DNA of 38,616 nt from Membranihabitans marinus (GTDB taxonomy: Bacteria > Bacteroidota > Bacteroidia > Chitinophagales > Saprospiraceae): positions 1-38,616 of the forward strand of contig NZ_JAJQYA010000043.1 of NCBI RefSeq assembly GCF_021729155.1, read 5' to 3'. The notes beneath the pieces were generated by a model. That model had not been told where the DNA came from. It worked only from the letters and a program-made list of their open reading frames with translations, and searched no databases. Made by a program: the position numbers and the translations under genes. Positions 17,981 through 27,749 of the stretch are shown one piece after another (the stretch's first letter is position 1; the number at the start of each line of letters is the position of its first letter).

Positions 17981-18306
17981 AATTTTCGTCCGTTCTGGCA
18001 AGTAATAGGAAATCTCAAGGATTGAATATACTTTCATCCATCTTTGTCTGATGGCCTTACCTATTTTGGTATAGATGTTTAAAGGGCTATTAAGAGCGGT
18101 ATTTCGTATTATTAGAATGTGAGGTTATTTGATGATTGATTTATGAGTTGATTTTGATTTGTTTGTAAATGTGTTTGATATATGTGCAATGTGTTTAGTT
18201 GAATGATGAAATAGATTTTCGATGGTGTTTTATTTTATCTTTTGATAAATAATATAATATATTTAGTTTTTCTTAAGAATCAGATCATTATCGAAAAATA
18301 CATCTC
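17981..18306. other. intergenic region before the cytochrome lipoprotein gene
   Basis: 326 bp with no gene. TATCTTTTG at 18236-18244 resembles TAnnTTTG with an extra T and lies about 60 bp before the next ATG, so it may be a weak promoter. No clear terminator for the upstream permease gene is visible. Confidence 0.4.
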
Positions 18307-21039
18307 ATGGATATTATACTTCGTTTTCGAACTCTTATTTCAAATGCACATTTGTGGGCAATAATTTGCTTGATTTTTACCCTGCAAAGTTGTCAGCAAA
18401 AACCAAATACTTCGACCCTAGACCTCGATCCTGCCGAGCGCTTGGATCCCAATAGAGGGTTGCCTCCTTATCCTCAGATTGAAATTCCCGAACAAGCCGA
18501 TATGGAATCTCCAAGATGGAAGGGGATTGATTTAACTCCTGTCCCACCTGTTATTCCCAAATCAGTTAGAGAAGAGCAAGCAGATTTCGTATTGCGACCG
18601 GGCTATGAAATCCATCCCGTATTGACAGAACCCAATATCAAAGAACCGGCAGCCATCCAATTCGATGGCAATGGAAGAATGTATGTTTTGGAGTTGAGAA
18701 GTTATATGCAAGACATCGATGCTACCGATGAGCTTCAACCCATAAGTAGAATATCGCGATGGGAAGATACCGATAATGATGGAGTCTACGACAAAGGAGT
18801 GGTGTTTCTCGATAGTCTTGTCTTTCCGCGTTTTGTGGTTCCTTTTGGACCCAATACCATATTGACCATGGAGTCCAATGAAGATATTGTGTACAAATGT
18901 ATAGATACTGACGATGATGGAAAGGTGGATAAAAAAGAGGTTTTTGCCAGTGGATTGGGGCGGTCAGGAAATGTAGAGCATCAAACCAGTTTTTTAACAT
19001 GGACATTGGACAATTGGATGTACAGTACATATAATCCCTTGCGGATTCGATGGACACCGGAAGGAGTAATCAAGGAAGCCACTGGTGTTCCCTACGGTCA
19101 ATGGGGAGTGACTCAAGATAATTACGGTAAAATATGGTTTCAAGGTGGGGCTAGTGGAGTTCCAGAAAATTTTCAATTTCCAACCATTTATGGCAATTAT
19201 CGGGTCAAGGGGCAATTTAGAGATGGTTTTAGAGTGCCCTATAGTTTGGTGAAATTGGAGGATTTCGAACCGGGGATGAGGGAGGTAAAGCCAGATGGCT
19301 CATTGAGTAACGTTACTGGTGCAGCCGGAAATGATGTATATAGGGGGCATCGATTGCCCGAAGATTTAGTTGGAGAATATATATACGGTGAGCCCGTAGG
19401 TCGAATTGTGCGTAGAGTACATACAGAATTGGAAGAGGGCTTGACCTATATCCAAAATGTGTATGAAAAAGAAGAGGCCGAATTTATTCAGTCTCGCGAT
19501 CCACTGTTTCGACCGACTGATATAGCCACTGCCCCCGATGGTACATTGTATATAGTAGATATGTATAGAGGCATCATTCAAGAAGGCAATTGGACTCAGC
19601 AAGGCAGTTATTTGCGTACTAAGATCCAACAATATCAAATGGACGATATTATTGAAAATGGTCGAATTTGGCGATTGAGTTATCGTGGAATGGAAAGAGA
19701 CAAAACCCAGCCTCGAATGTTTGAGGAAACTACTGAGGAATTGGTTCAACACCTACATCATCCCAATGGCTGGTGGAGAGATAAGGCTCAACAATTGATT
19801 ATATTGCGCCAAGATAAATCAGTGGCAGAAACATTGAAGAAAATGGCATTAGAGCAGGACAATTTATTGGGTCGGATTCACGCCTTGTGGACTTTGGAAG
19901 GCTTGGGAAGTTTGGATTTGTCATTTATTCGCAAGCTTTTTGCAGATGCCGATCCGATGGTGAGGCAGCAGGCCATAAGAGCCAGTGAAACACTGTATAA
20001 ATACGGCAGTGTTGACCTTGTTGAGGACTATATAAAAATGGCTGAAGATGAGTCGGTAGAGGTAGCTATTCAGGCCTTGCAAACCCTGTATATTCTCGAT
20101 GTGAAAACGGCAGAGAAGGTTATCTCCACTAAACTAAAAGATGAATCATCTAAGGGCATCCAATTGGTCGGGCAGCAATTATTGGACAATATTGCAGAAA
20201 AATCTAAGCTTGCAGCCAGTCAATTTTCAATGTCAGAAAAAAAATTATTTGACAAAGGCAAAGAGATTTACAGTAGCTTTTGTGCGACCTGCCATGGGGT
20301 TCAGGGATTGGGCACACCTACTGGTAATGGAGATGTCATCGCTCCAGCTCTATCAGGATCACCGCGGATCGTGGGACATCCAGAATATATTGTCAAAACC
20401 TTGCTCCACGGTTTGACAGGAACCATTGAGGGCAAGACTTATGAAGGTATAATGGTGTCCATGGCTTCTAACGACGATGATTGGATCGCTTCGGTGACTT
20501 CTTATATTCGAAATGATATGGGAAATAAAGCTTCATTTGTATCTGAAGATTATGTGACTGAACTGAGATCTCAGACTCAAGATCGCACGGAGAGCTATAC
20601 CTTCGAAGAATTGTCTTCAGAAGTCCCTCAGCCATTGTTGATGGACAAAACCTGGAAGGTGACGGCCAGTAGCACGGCATTGCAAGGAGTGGGTTCAACC
20701 AGAGATCCCGGATACGGATTTGGGTATAAGGGTTGGAAATCCGATGAGGCCATAAAGTCGGGAATGTGGTATCAAGTGGAGTTTCCTCAACCCTATCTAT
20801 TGTCGACCATCAGTTTTGAATCCAATGATAAGAACCATCCCTTGGCCTATGCCATTGAGGTATCTAACGACGGTCAAAATTGGACAGAAAAGGCAAGTGC
20901 AAAAGGTCACAAAGGCAAGAATACGGTTGACATAAAAAATCCTATCCAAGCCAAATTTGTTAGATTTCTATCCAGTGAAGATGGCGAAGAGCAATGGGCT
21001 ATGAAAAGAATCCTGTTTTATGCGCGGGGAATAAATTAA
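18307..21039 (+). CDS. PVC-type membrane-bound dehydrogenase / cytochrome c lipoprotein
   Basis: A 910-residue lipoprotein (signal to Cys29, LQSCQQKP). Domains in order: a beta-propeller dehydrogenase of the PVC-type / soluble-glucose-dehydrogenase-like group (residues ~95-455; ALEKTGEP-like repeats, with two DxDxDG-like loops, WEDTDNDGVYD and CIDTDDDGKVD, probably calcium-binding); HEAT-like helices (~470-640); a class I cytochrome c domain with CATCH (Cys659, Cys662, His663) and a distal Met probably in EGIMVSM; and a C-terminal F5/8-type discoidin-like sandwich (~790-908). Relatives are thought to pass electrons from sugar-type oxidation to periplasmic carriers, but their substrates are largely unknown. 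It is followed at 65 bp by a DUF6807 gene, so the two are probably co-transcribed. The nearby exported Gfo/Idh makes an oxidative sugar route plausible. Confidence 0.85.
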   Translation: MDIILRFRTLISNAHLWAIICLIFTLQSCQQKPNTSTLDLDPAERLDPNRGLPPYPQIEIPEQADMESPRWKGIDLTPVPPVIPKSVREEQADFVLRPGYEIHPVLTEPNIKEPAAIQFDGNGRMYVLELRSYMQDIDATDELQPISRISRWEDTDNDGVYDKGVVFLDSLVFPRFVVPFGPNTILTMESNEDIVYKCIDTDDDGKVDKKEVFASGLGRSGNVEHQTSFLTWTLDNWMYSTYNPLRIRWTPEGVIKEATGVPYGQWGVTQDNYGKIWFQGGASGVPENFQFPTIYGNYRVKGQFRDGFRVPYSLVKLEDFEPGMREVKPDGSLSNVTGAAGNDVYRGHRLPEDLVGEYIYGEPVGRIVRRVHTELEEGLTYIQNVYEKEEAEFIQSRDPLFRPTDIATAPDGTLYIVDMYRGIIQEGNWTQQGSYLRTKIQQYQMDDIIENGRIWRLSYRGMERDKTQPRMFEETTEELVQHLHHPNGWWRDKAQQLIILRQDKSVAETLKKMALEQDNLLGRIHALWTLEGLGSLDLSFIRKLFADADPMVRQQAIRASETLYKYGSVDLVEDYIKMAEDESVEVAIQALQTLYILDVKTAEKVISTKLKDESSKGIQLVGQQLLDNIAEKSKLAASQFSMSEKKLFDKGKEIYSSFCATCHGVQGLGTPTGNGDVIAPALSGSPRIVGHPEYIVKTLLHGLTGTIEGKTYEGIMVSMASNDDDWIASVTSYIRNDMGNKASFVSEDYVTELRSQTQDRTESYTFEELSSEVPQPLLMDKTWKVTASSTALQGVGSTRDPGYGFGYKGWKSDEAIKSGMWYQVEFPQPYLLSTISFESNDKNHPLAYAIEVSNDGQNWTEKASAKGHKGKNTVDIKNPIQAKFVRFLSSEDGEEQWAMKRILFYARGIN

Positions 21040-21104
21040 AGGTCTAATTTTGTTTATATTCGACTTCCATTATATTACAGACATAAAGTTCTAAAAAATA
21101 AAAT

Positions 21105-22160
21105 ATGAATTGGTATTTGGTATTGGTTTTGGCCTTAGTGATGAGTTGTGGTCCAAGTAGTTCAGAAAAACAGACTGAGGAGGTGAATTCAAGTGTTGAA
21201 GTGATACACCATCCCGATGCTCAAAAGGTCGATGTAATGATAGACAATCAACTCTTTACATCATATTGTTGGCCAGATAAGGTATATAAACCGATATTTT
21301 ATCCAATTATGACGGCTGGAGGACATTTTGTTACTAGGGGTTATCCATTGGCCACCAGAGATGGAGAACGGGGTGATCACCGTCATCAAGTAGGGGCCTG
21401 GTTCAACTATGGCAGTGTCAATGGAAATGATTTTTGGGGCAATGGAGCTGAGGGATTGACTCGCAAAAACCTAGGTCAAGTTAAACTATTGGGTATAGAG
21501 TCGGTAGAGTCTATGGGGGATAAGGGCCTTATTGTGGCTCGATCTTCGTGGTTGGATTCAGTGGGGCAAGAGTTGTTGACTGAGCATTCTACTTTTGAAA
21601 TTGGCAAGGCTGAAAACTACAATTATATAGATCGTACCACAACTTTGACTGCGAGTAATGGTGACGTGGTCTTTGAAGATACCAAGGAAGGCAGTTTCGC
21701 GATTCGATTAAATAGACAGTTAGAACTGCCTACTGATGGAGATGTGACGGTATTGAGAAAACAAGCAAACGGTAGTTTTGAGGAAAGCAAAGATCTTGAT
21801 AACAGTACAGTTACGGGGGATTATTTAAGCAGTGAAGGAATTACAGGCTACGATGTATGGGGTACAAGAGCCAAGTGGATGCAGCTATCTGGTGAAATTG
21901 AGGGCGAGAAGGTGTCGGTAGTGATTTTTGATCATCCCAACAATGTTAATTATCCCACTTATTGGCATGCCAGAGGTTATGGACTGTTTTCAGCCAATCC
22001 TTTTGGAGTCGAAGATTTTGTCGATGGATCGGAGCCATTTAATTTTAGCCTTAAAAAGGGTGAATCATTTACACAAAATTATCGAATAGTCATTGGTAGT
22101 GATGTCGGTTTTACCCCTGAACAAATCAATCAAATCGCAGAGGACTTTAACAATAAGTAG
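21105..22160 (+). CDS. DUF6807 (PmoA-like) lipoprotein
   Basis: A 351-residue lipoprotein with a short signal peptide ending MSCG (Cys15). Residues ~60-345 fit DUF6807: after FYPIMTAGGHFVTRGYPL comes GDHRHQVGAWFNYGSVNGNDFWGNG, the family's HRxxxxxxGxVNGxDFW core, and near the end FSANPFGVEDFVDG and FNFSLKKGESFTQNYRIVI. The family was named through similarity to a PmoA annotation but is not methane monooxygenase. It is common in Bacteroidota and Planctomycetota loci next to PVC-type cytochromes and Gfo/Idh enzymes, and its activity is unknown. It ends the two-gene unit with the cytochrome lipoprotein. The fold is probably an all-beta sandwich that binds sugar (inference). Confidence 0.85.
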   Translation: MNWYLVLVLALVMSCGPSSSEKQTEEVNSSVEVIHHPDAQKVDVMIDNQLFTSYCWPDKVYKPIFYPIMTAGGHFVTRGYPLATRDGERGDHRHQVGAWFNYGSVNGNDFWGNGAEGLTRKNLGQVKLLGIESVESMGDKGLIVARSSWLDSVGQELLTEHSTFEIGKAENYNYIDRTTTLTASNGDVVFEDTKEGSFAIRLNRQLELPTDGDVTVLRKQANGSFEESKDLDNSTVTGDYLSSEGITGYDVWGTRAKWMQLSGEIEGEKVSVVIFDHPNNVNYPTYWHARGYGLFSANPFGVEDFVDGSEPFNFSLKKGESFTQNYRIVIGSDVGFTPEQINQIAEDFNNK

Positions 22161-22439
22161 GGTTGTGGAGTTGGAAAAATAATCATCGATAGCCATTTTT
22201 CTTCCTTTACCTGTTATAGTAATAGTGTTTTATCCTTTTTATATCCTACTTTATGCGTGATTAGTAAATGATTTAAGTGGTTGATGTTGAGCGAGTAGTG
22301 TAATTGGTGTTACTTCCTTATAGGAACTTTTTATGGGGTATATTCATATCTGTCTTTACAAGGGATAGTAAACAATTCACTATAGCCTAATATGTAATTC
22401 GTATAAGATGAAATAATATAAACCTCATCTATTTTTAGT

Positions 22440-22964
22440 TTAGACGAATAAGAGGATAAATATCAATAACTGGAATTCTTGATGACTCATTAAAAAATTT
22501 CTAATTATCTTCAAAGCTGCCACCATATGGTTTCTTACCGTATTGGTTGAGATATTTAACTCTTGACTAATCTCGATATAAGAAAGATTGTCTTCGCGGA
22601 TCATATTGTATATCCTCCATTGCTGTGGGGTTAGTTTTTTAAGAGCCAATCTAAAAAGTTCTCGAGTTTCTTTGTATTCTAGGTTTTGAGATACACTATT
22701 TTCGTCTTGCATATAGTCCCATAGATAGTGCATATACTTTTTGGAGTGAGCCACTTTTCGGTGATGATCGACTATGCTGTTTCGGGTAATTGTCCAGATA
22801 ACAGAACCCGAGTTGTTTAAGTCTTCTTCCGTGTACTTAGAATACAACTTAACAAATACATCATGGGTCAAATCCTCTGCCACTTCTTGACATTTGACAT
22901 GAGATAGGATAAAACCGTATATTTTTTCTTTATATTCTTTGTAAATGTCTATTTGCCAGTCCAT
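22440..22964 (-). CDS. ECF RNA polymerase sigma-70 factor
   Basis: A 174-residue sigma factor. Region 2 spans about residues 5-75, with the core-binding CQEVAEDLTHDVFVKLYSKY and the promoter-melting segment IWTITRNSIVDHHRK. Region 4 spans about 105-160, with LTPQQWRIYNMI followed by the helix-turn-helix LSYIEISQELNISTNTVRNHM. The short hydrophobic tail (LLIFILLFV) is common in Bacteroidota members of this group. The partner FecR gene starts 161 bp away on the opposite strand, and the STN-SusC follows FecR, so this sigma most likely drives the second susCD locus and its enzymes. The divergent position, rather than immediately upstream in the same direction, is a small departure from the usual order. 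Confidence 0.93.
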   Translation of the reverse strand: MDWQIDIYKEYKEKIYGFILSHVKCQEVAEDLTHDVFVKLYSKYTEEDLNNSGSVIWTITRNSIVDHHRKVAHSKKYMHYLWDYMQDENSVSQNLEYKETRELFRLALKKLTPQQWRIYNMIREDNLSYIEISQELNISTNTVRNHMVAALKIIRNFLMSHQEFQLLIFILLFV

Positions 22965-23028
22965 TATTGTGTTTTATATATGCTTTAAATAATGTAGCGT
23001 ATAGGTTCCAAATAAAAATTTAATAATA

Positions 23029-23060
23029 TTTCACTTTAGATATAGTCCTTATTAAATTTG
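23029..23060 (+). promoter_or_regulatory. putative housekeeping-type promoter of the fecR-susCD operon
   Basis: TAAATTTG at 23053-23060 fits the Bacteroidota -7 consensus TAnnTTTG exactly. TTTC at 23029-23032 lies 20 bp upstream, where the TTTG-like -33 element is expected. The GTG start of fecR follows 65 bp later. This would give basal expression of the sensor genes; an additional sigma-specific promoter could exist but was not recognised. Confidence 0.45.
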
Positions 23061-23125
23061 AAACGTCTACTAAGTATATTATTGCAAATAAAACCGATTA
23101 CAGACAATTAAAAGAATAAAACCGA

Positions 23126-24100
23126 GTGCAAGATAATATAAAAAAAAGGATTTTTGAGCTTTATGTAAAATATTTAGATCAAAATATAAGCCAAAGGGAA
23201 TACGAAGAGTTATTCTATTTGATTGGAGACGAAAGGCATAAACCCATTGTGGATTCTATAATAGATGAAGCCATTGAATTTGGCTCTCTATCCAATCAAA
23301 AAGTAAAAGAAGATCAGGGCTTCACCATAACCAGAAAGGAATTGAGACCGCAGGCCAAAGACAAGAAGATACTCAATTGGACTCGCATTAGTATTGCCGC
23401 ATCCATCCTCCTTTTGTTGGCCACTTTTACCATAATTTATTATTCAATGGATCATTATGTGGTCTATACTACAGGGTACCAAGAGACTAAAAATGTAGAA
23501 TTGCCAGATGGTAGTTTAATAGTCATGAATGCTCGTTCGGAATTAAAGTGGAAGCCCGGATTCGAAAAGGAAGAAGAAAGAATCGTATATTTTAAAGGAG
23601 AGGGATATTTTGATATTTCACATATTGATGGTAAGAAATTTATTGTTGAAACCGAAGGAATCGACGTCAATGTTATCGGGACGGAATTCAATTTGGAGTC
23701 GAGGCAAGATATTACCAATGTGTATTTAAAAGAAGGAAAGGTCGTTTTGAAAGGGGATAAAATAAAGCCTATAGAAATGGTGCCTGGAGATTTGGTGACC
23801 TATGACCAAAGGAGTAATCAAGTCAATGTGCTGTCCCAGCAACGAGCCGATGTCAATGAGTCATGGAAGGATGGACTGTTTACTTTTATGGACAAGACAG
23901 GGGTTCAGATTCTAGAAAAGATGACCGACATATACGGGAAAGAATTTGAGATTAGAGATTCATCTGGTCTAAAAGATATTATTGTAGTACAGGGTCTGCC
24001 CTATGCAGATTGGGATTTTACCAAAGTCGCCTTAGAGCTCACCTTAGGCGTAAAATTGACAGAGTCTATTTCAAATAAAATTATCGTCGAGAAAAAATAG
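23126..24100 (+). CDS. FecR-family anti-sigma factor / sigma regulator
   Basis: A 324-residue inner-membrane protein. The N-terminal ~80 residues are the cytoplasmic sigma-binding part, a single transmembrane helix covers about 87-106 (ISIAASILLLLATFTIIYY), and the periplasmic FecR domain follows (~111-210, with VELPDGSLIVMNARSELKW and VYFKGEGYFDIS). The last ~75 residues fit DUF4974, the STN-interacting domain. It holds the ECF sigma inactive until the STN-SusC reports substrate. The start is a GTG at 23126 (no ATG fits the start of the conserved N-terminus). It is followed by the STN-SusC gene after 27 bp, so co-transcription is expected. Confidence 0.93.
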   Translation: MQDNIKKRIFELYVKYLDQNISQREYEELFYLIGDERHKPIVDSIIDEAIEFGSLSNQKVKEDQGFTITRKELRPQAKDKKILNWTRISIAASILLLLATFTIIYYSMDHYVVYTTGYQETKNVELPDGSLIVMNARSELKWKPGFEKEEERIVYFKGEGYFDISHIDGKKFIVETEGIDVNVIGTEFNLESRQDITNVYLKEGKVVLKGDKIKPIEMVPGDLVTYDQRSNQVNVLSQQRADVNESWKDGLFTFMDKTGVQILEKMTDIYGKEFEIRDSSGLKDIIVVQGLPYADWDFTKVALELTLGVKLTESISNKIIVEKK

Positions 24101-24127
24101 CAATTTATAAATATTAAATTTTGATAA

Positions 24128-27100
24128 ATGAAATTAGGATTTTTACTTAAAAAGTGGTCCTTATATGGGATGTTTATGCTCTTACTTCTGAATATTCCCA
24201 TGACCTTGGAGGCCAAAGACCGAGGTAGGGAAATGAGTTTAGAGGAAGCAATACAGCAAATTAGCGTGCAGTATGGGGTATATTTTACCTATAATAAGCG
24301 ACTGATTAATGACTTTAGGGTGGACTTTGATGTCGACATGGAATTGAGCTTAGAAGATGCAGTCAATAAAGTATTGTCGAAGACTTCTCTACATTATAAG
24401 ATACACGCCGACAAATACGTAATCATATACAAAACGGATAGAGAAGGCATAGAATCATTGAAAGAGATGGTGAAACATCTCGAAATACTAATTGATTTAG
24501 AAGAGAAAAAGAATAGAAAAAGGATTTCTTTGCTTCCAACTAAATCTATTAAATCTTCTTTTGAAATCCGAAATAAGCGATTGGTGATTAATACTGCTGG
24601 AGTGGTGACCGATCAATCCGGTCAGCCCCTTATCGGAGTCAATGTTTTGGTTAAGGGAAGTGACATTGGAACGGCTACTGATTTTGATGGTCGATTTACC
24701 TTGGAAGATATCGATGAAAATGCCGTATTGGTAGTGTCTTATGTCGGTTATGTGACTCAAGAAATTCCCGTATTGGGAAAGTCCAACCTTCAAGTGGTTT
24801 TATTGTCGGATTCTGAATTATTGGACGAAGTCGTTGTCGTGGGATATGGAACACAGCGAAAAGGCGAGTTGACGGTAGCGGTTTCCCAAATAAAGGGAGA
24901 AGATATTGAATCCATTCAAGCCACTTCTTTTATGGATCTTATCGGTGGTCGAGCAGCTGGTGTTGATGTAGTGTCAGGTTCAGGCGCACCGGGTTCTGGA
25001 AGTACGATAAGAATAAGGGGAGCCAATTCTATTAATTCAAATTCTGATCCTCTCTATGTCATTGATGGATTTCCCGTAATTGAGGATGCCGAGGACAATT
25101 TTTCTAATTCGAAATTGGGAACCAAGACAGATCCATTGTCCATGATTAACCCCAATGATATAGCTTCTATAGAAATATTGAAAGATGCAGCTGCTACCTC
25201 CATTTATGGTTCGAGAGGAGCCAATGGAGTAATATTGATTACGACGAAGAAAGGAGGGGCTGGGAAAAGCGAGATTCAGCTGACGGCCAATGTAGGTATA
25301 CAGCAAATGTCCAACAACTATGAGATGATGAATGCTACTGATTTTTCACATTATCTATACGATGCCTATGATAGAGGTGGGATTGATATGGAAAATCTTG
25401 GTTTTGATCCATCTAGGCAATTGGCTATTCCAACGGATTACAATACTGATTGGGTAGATGAAATAACTCGTACGGCCAAAGTTCAGCAATACGATTTGTC
25501 TTTTAAAGGCTCTAATAATTCCTCTAAATACGGAGGGTCGATCGGCTACCTCAACAATGAAGGTATCATTAAATCCAATTTTTACGAGCGTTTTTCAGCG
25601 CGATTTAATGGAGATATTAAAGGTTGGGAGGACAGAATTGTCGTAGGACTAAACGTAAATATGTCCTATGTAAATCAAAATTCACATTATGGAGTCACAA
25701 ATACAGCATTAACCAATGCCTTGAGAAAGGCTCCTAATATTCCAGTTCGATTTCCAGCTGGTAGCAAATACGCGGGTTATTATTCTCATAGTGAAACTGA
25801 GGCCGAATGGGATGTGTTGTGGGGTGATGGATATGGAGTGGCTTCATCTACCGCTTTAAATCTCGCCTCTCCTTTTCAATATATTGACCATATACAATCC
25901 CCAGCTAACCAAGCTAGGTTGTTGACCAATGGTTATTTTAGTATTGAGCCCATAGATGGATTGGTTTTTAAAACATCGGCGGGTACAGATTTGAATTATT
26001 CTAAATCTAAGTTCTTAAATCAAAGTGATGGACCATTTAGGATACCGAATGGAGACTTACAACACGATCAAACCCAAACCACCAGTTGGTTGATAGAAAA
26101 TACAGTAACCTTTTCTAAGCAATTCGGTCAGCATTCTTTCAATTTATTGGGAGGACAATCGGCTCAAAAATACTACCAAGAAGGTCTGGGTTGGTGGGTC
26201 CAAGAGCAAACCGCTGGAGAAGTCTTGGTGGCCAATAATCCATTCTTTGTCGATGGTTGGTATTTTGATACTGGGGTAGAGGATCATTTGTCCTCCAATC
26301 ATAAATACGCCACCGTTAATGAATTTACTGTAGCCTCTTATTTCGGACGATTAAACTATTCATTTGACAACAAATATTTGTTGACAGCTACCTTGCGAAA
26401 GGATGGATCATCCAAATTTGGTAAGAATAGTAAATGGGGTACTTTTCCCGGATTGTCGATGGCTTGGAATATACATGAAGAGAACTTCTATAATGTCGAT
26501 TTTGTCGATCAGTTAAAAGTAAGAGGAAGTTGGGGTATCGTAGGCAACGGCAATATTCCACCCTATCTCTCTCAAGCTCTCTTGGTGAAGCGGCCGGCAT
26601 TTTTAATTGGTGCGGTGATTTCTGGCACAGGGATCTATGAGCAGAGTCTAGTAGACCCAGGTCTTTCGTGGGAATCGACACAGCAATATGATTTTGGTTT
26701 CGATGCCATTTTGTTTAATCGTTTAAGTGTAACTTCCGATATCTATTTTAAGAAAACCTTTGACTTGCTGTATCCTTTGATCTTGCCTCAATCCACTGGT
26801 TTCTCTAGTATTACCATGACAAATTTGGGGTCATTGAACCAAGTAGGTGTAGAACTAACTTTGTCGGGCGATATCATTCCTGCCAAGAGAGCCGACGGGT
26901 TTAACTGGTTTGCTTCTTTGAATATCGATCACTCAAAAGGAAAAATCACCGAATTGCCTGACAATGTTGATTGGGTCGGAAATAATATTAGAAGTTATCT
27001 CAATCAACCCATCGGTGAATTGTATGGATACAAAGTGGCCGGAATTTACAATACTCAGGCCGAACTCGACTCCCCTGACAATCCCTATTCCAATGCACAG

Positions 27101-27715
27101 TTGGGAGATTATAGGTATGAGGATATAGGGAGTACAGATGAAAATGGAAACTTTGTCAATTTGCCAGATGGCAATATTACTGCAGCTGATAGAACCAATC
27201 TAGGAAGTACAGTGCCCGTATTGAGTCTGGGTTTTCACAATTCGATATCCTTCGGAAATTTTGATGTAAACTTGTTTTTTAGATCTTCCATAGGTAATAA
27301 AGTGTACAATCAAGCCAAGAGGGAATTGTTAGATGCCAATGGCAGCTATAATTTGATGGCAGAGGCCGTGAATAGATGGACGCCGGAGAACCACAATCAA
27401 GAGATTCAAGCTGCCAATAGTAATCGAAGAAACCCCACTGGTTCAGCACCTCTGGATATCTTTATTGAAGATGGTTCCTATCTAAGACTTTCAAATGTAA
27501 ACTTGGGCTATAGTTTTCCGCAGAATATTCTCAAAAGTGTTGGGTGTAAATCTATTCGGCTGTATTTGAGTATCAATAATGCATTTGTGTTGACTGGATA
27601 TTCTGGCTTAGATCCTGAGATAAGTGGAGGAGATGTTTTGGTGTCAAGAGGTATTGACGTAACGACTTATCCGAAGACAAGGACTTATTCTTCTGGTTTG
27701 AGTATCAGTTTCTAA
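24128..27715 (+). CDS. SusC/RagA TonB-dependent transporter with STN signalling domain
   Basis: A 1195-residue outer-membrane transporter and signal transducer. In order: signal peptide (to about residue 29), STN domain (~37-101; MSLEEAIQQISVQYGVYFTY and LSLEDAVNKVLSKTSLHYKI), a charged linker (~103-150), a carboxypeptidase-regulatory-like domain (~157-228), TonB-box-like DEVVVVGYG (233-241), a plug (~247-375, with DAAATSIYGSRGANGVILITT), and the barrel. The STN domain reaches into the periplasm to contact FecR, so substrate transport is coupled to sigma release. It lies between fecR (27 bp) and susD2 (34 bp) on the same strand. The substrate is likely a fucose-containing or acetylated glycan, judging from the enzymes downstream (inference). 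Confidence 0.95.
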   Translation: MKLGFLLKKWSLYGMFMLLLLNIPMTLEAKDRGREMSLEEAIQQISVQYGVYFTYNKRLINDFRVDFDVDMELSLEDAVNKVLSKTSLHYKIHADKYVIIYKTDREGIESLKEMVKHLEILIDLEEKKNRKRISLLPTKSIKSSFEIRNKRLVINTAGVVTDQSGQPLIGVNVLVKGSDIGTATDFDGRFTLEDIDENAVLVVSYVGYVTQEIPVLGKSNLQVVLLSDSELLDEVVVVGYGTQRKGELTVAVSQIKGEDIESIQATSFMDLIGGRAAGVDVVSGSGAPGSGSTIRIRGANSINSNSDPLYVIDGFPVIEDAEDNFSNSKLGTKTDPLSMINPNDIASIEILKDAAATSIYGSRGANGVILITTKKGGAGKSEIQLTANVGIQQMSNNYEMMNATDFSHYLYDAYDRGGIDMENLGFDPSRQLAIPTDYNTDWVDEITRTAKVQQYDLSFKGSNNSSKYGGSIGYLNNEGIIKSNFYERFSARFNGDIKGWEDRIVVGLNVNMSYVNQNSHYGVTNTALTNALRKAPNIPVRFPAGSKYAGYYSHSETEAEWDVLWGDGYGVASSTALNLASPFQYIDHIQSPANQARLLTNGYFSIEPIDGLVFKTSAGTDLNYSKSKFLNQSDGPFRIPNGDLQHDQTQTTSWLIENTVTFSKQFGQHSFNLLGGQSAQKYYQEGLGWWVQEQTAGEVLVANNPFFVDGWYFDTGVEDHLSSNHKYATVNEFTVASYFGRLNYSFDNKYLLTATLRKDGSSKFGKNSKWGTFPGLSMAWNIHEENFYNVDFVDQLKVRGSWGIVGNGNIPPYLSQALLVKRPAFLIGAVISGTGIYEQSLVDPGLSWESTQQYDFGFDAILFNRLSVTSDIYFKKTFDLLYPLILPQSTGFSSITMTNLGSLNQVGVELTLSGDIIPAKRADGFNWFASLNIDHSKGKITELPDNVDWVGNNIRSYLNQPIGELYGYKVAGIYNTQAELDSPDNPYSNAQLGDYRYEDIGSTDENGNFVNLPDGNITAADRTNLGSTVPVLSLGFHNSISFGNFDVNLFFRSSIGNKVYNQAKRELLDANGSYNLMAEAVNRWTPENHNQEIQAANSNRRNPTGSAPLDIFIEDGSYLRLSNVNLGYSFPQNILKSVGCKSIRLYLSINNAFVLTGYSGLDPEISGGDVLVSRGIDVTTYPKTRTYSSGLSISF

Positions 27716-27749
27716 TTCAAATTATTGTATTCCATCAAAATATTAAATA

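Noticed and set aside
19306-19317. AGTAACGTTACT, a second AACGTT-centred palindrome
   Set aside because: It lies deep inside the cytochrome lipoprotein coding sequence, where it encodes ordinary conserved residues; it lacks the outer CGG/CCG of the nag operator and is probably chance.
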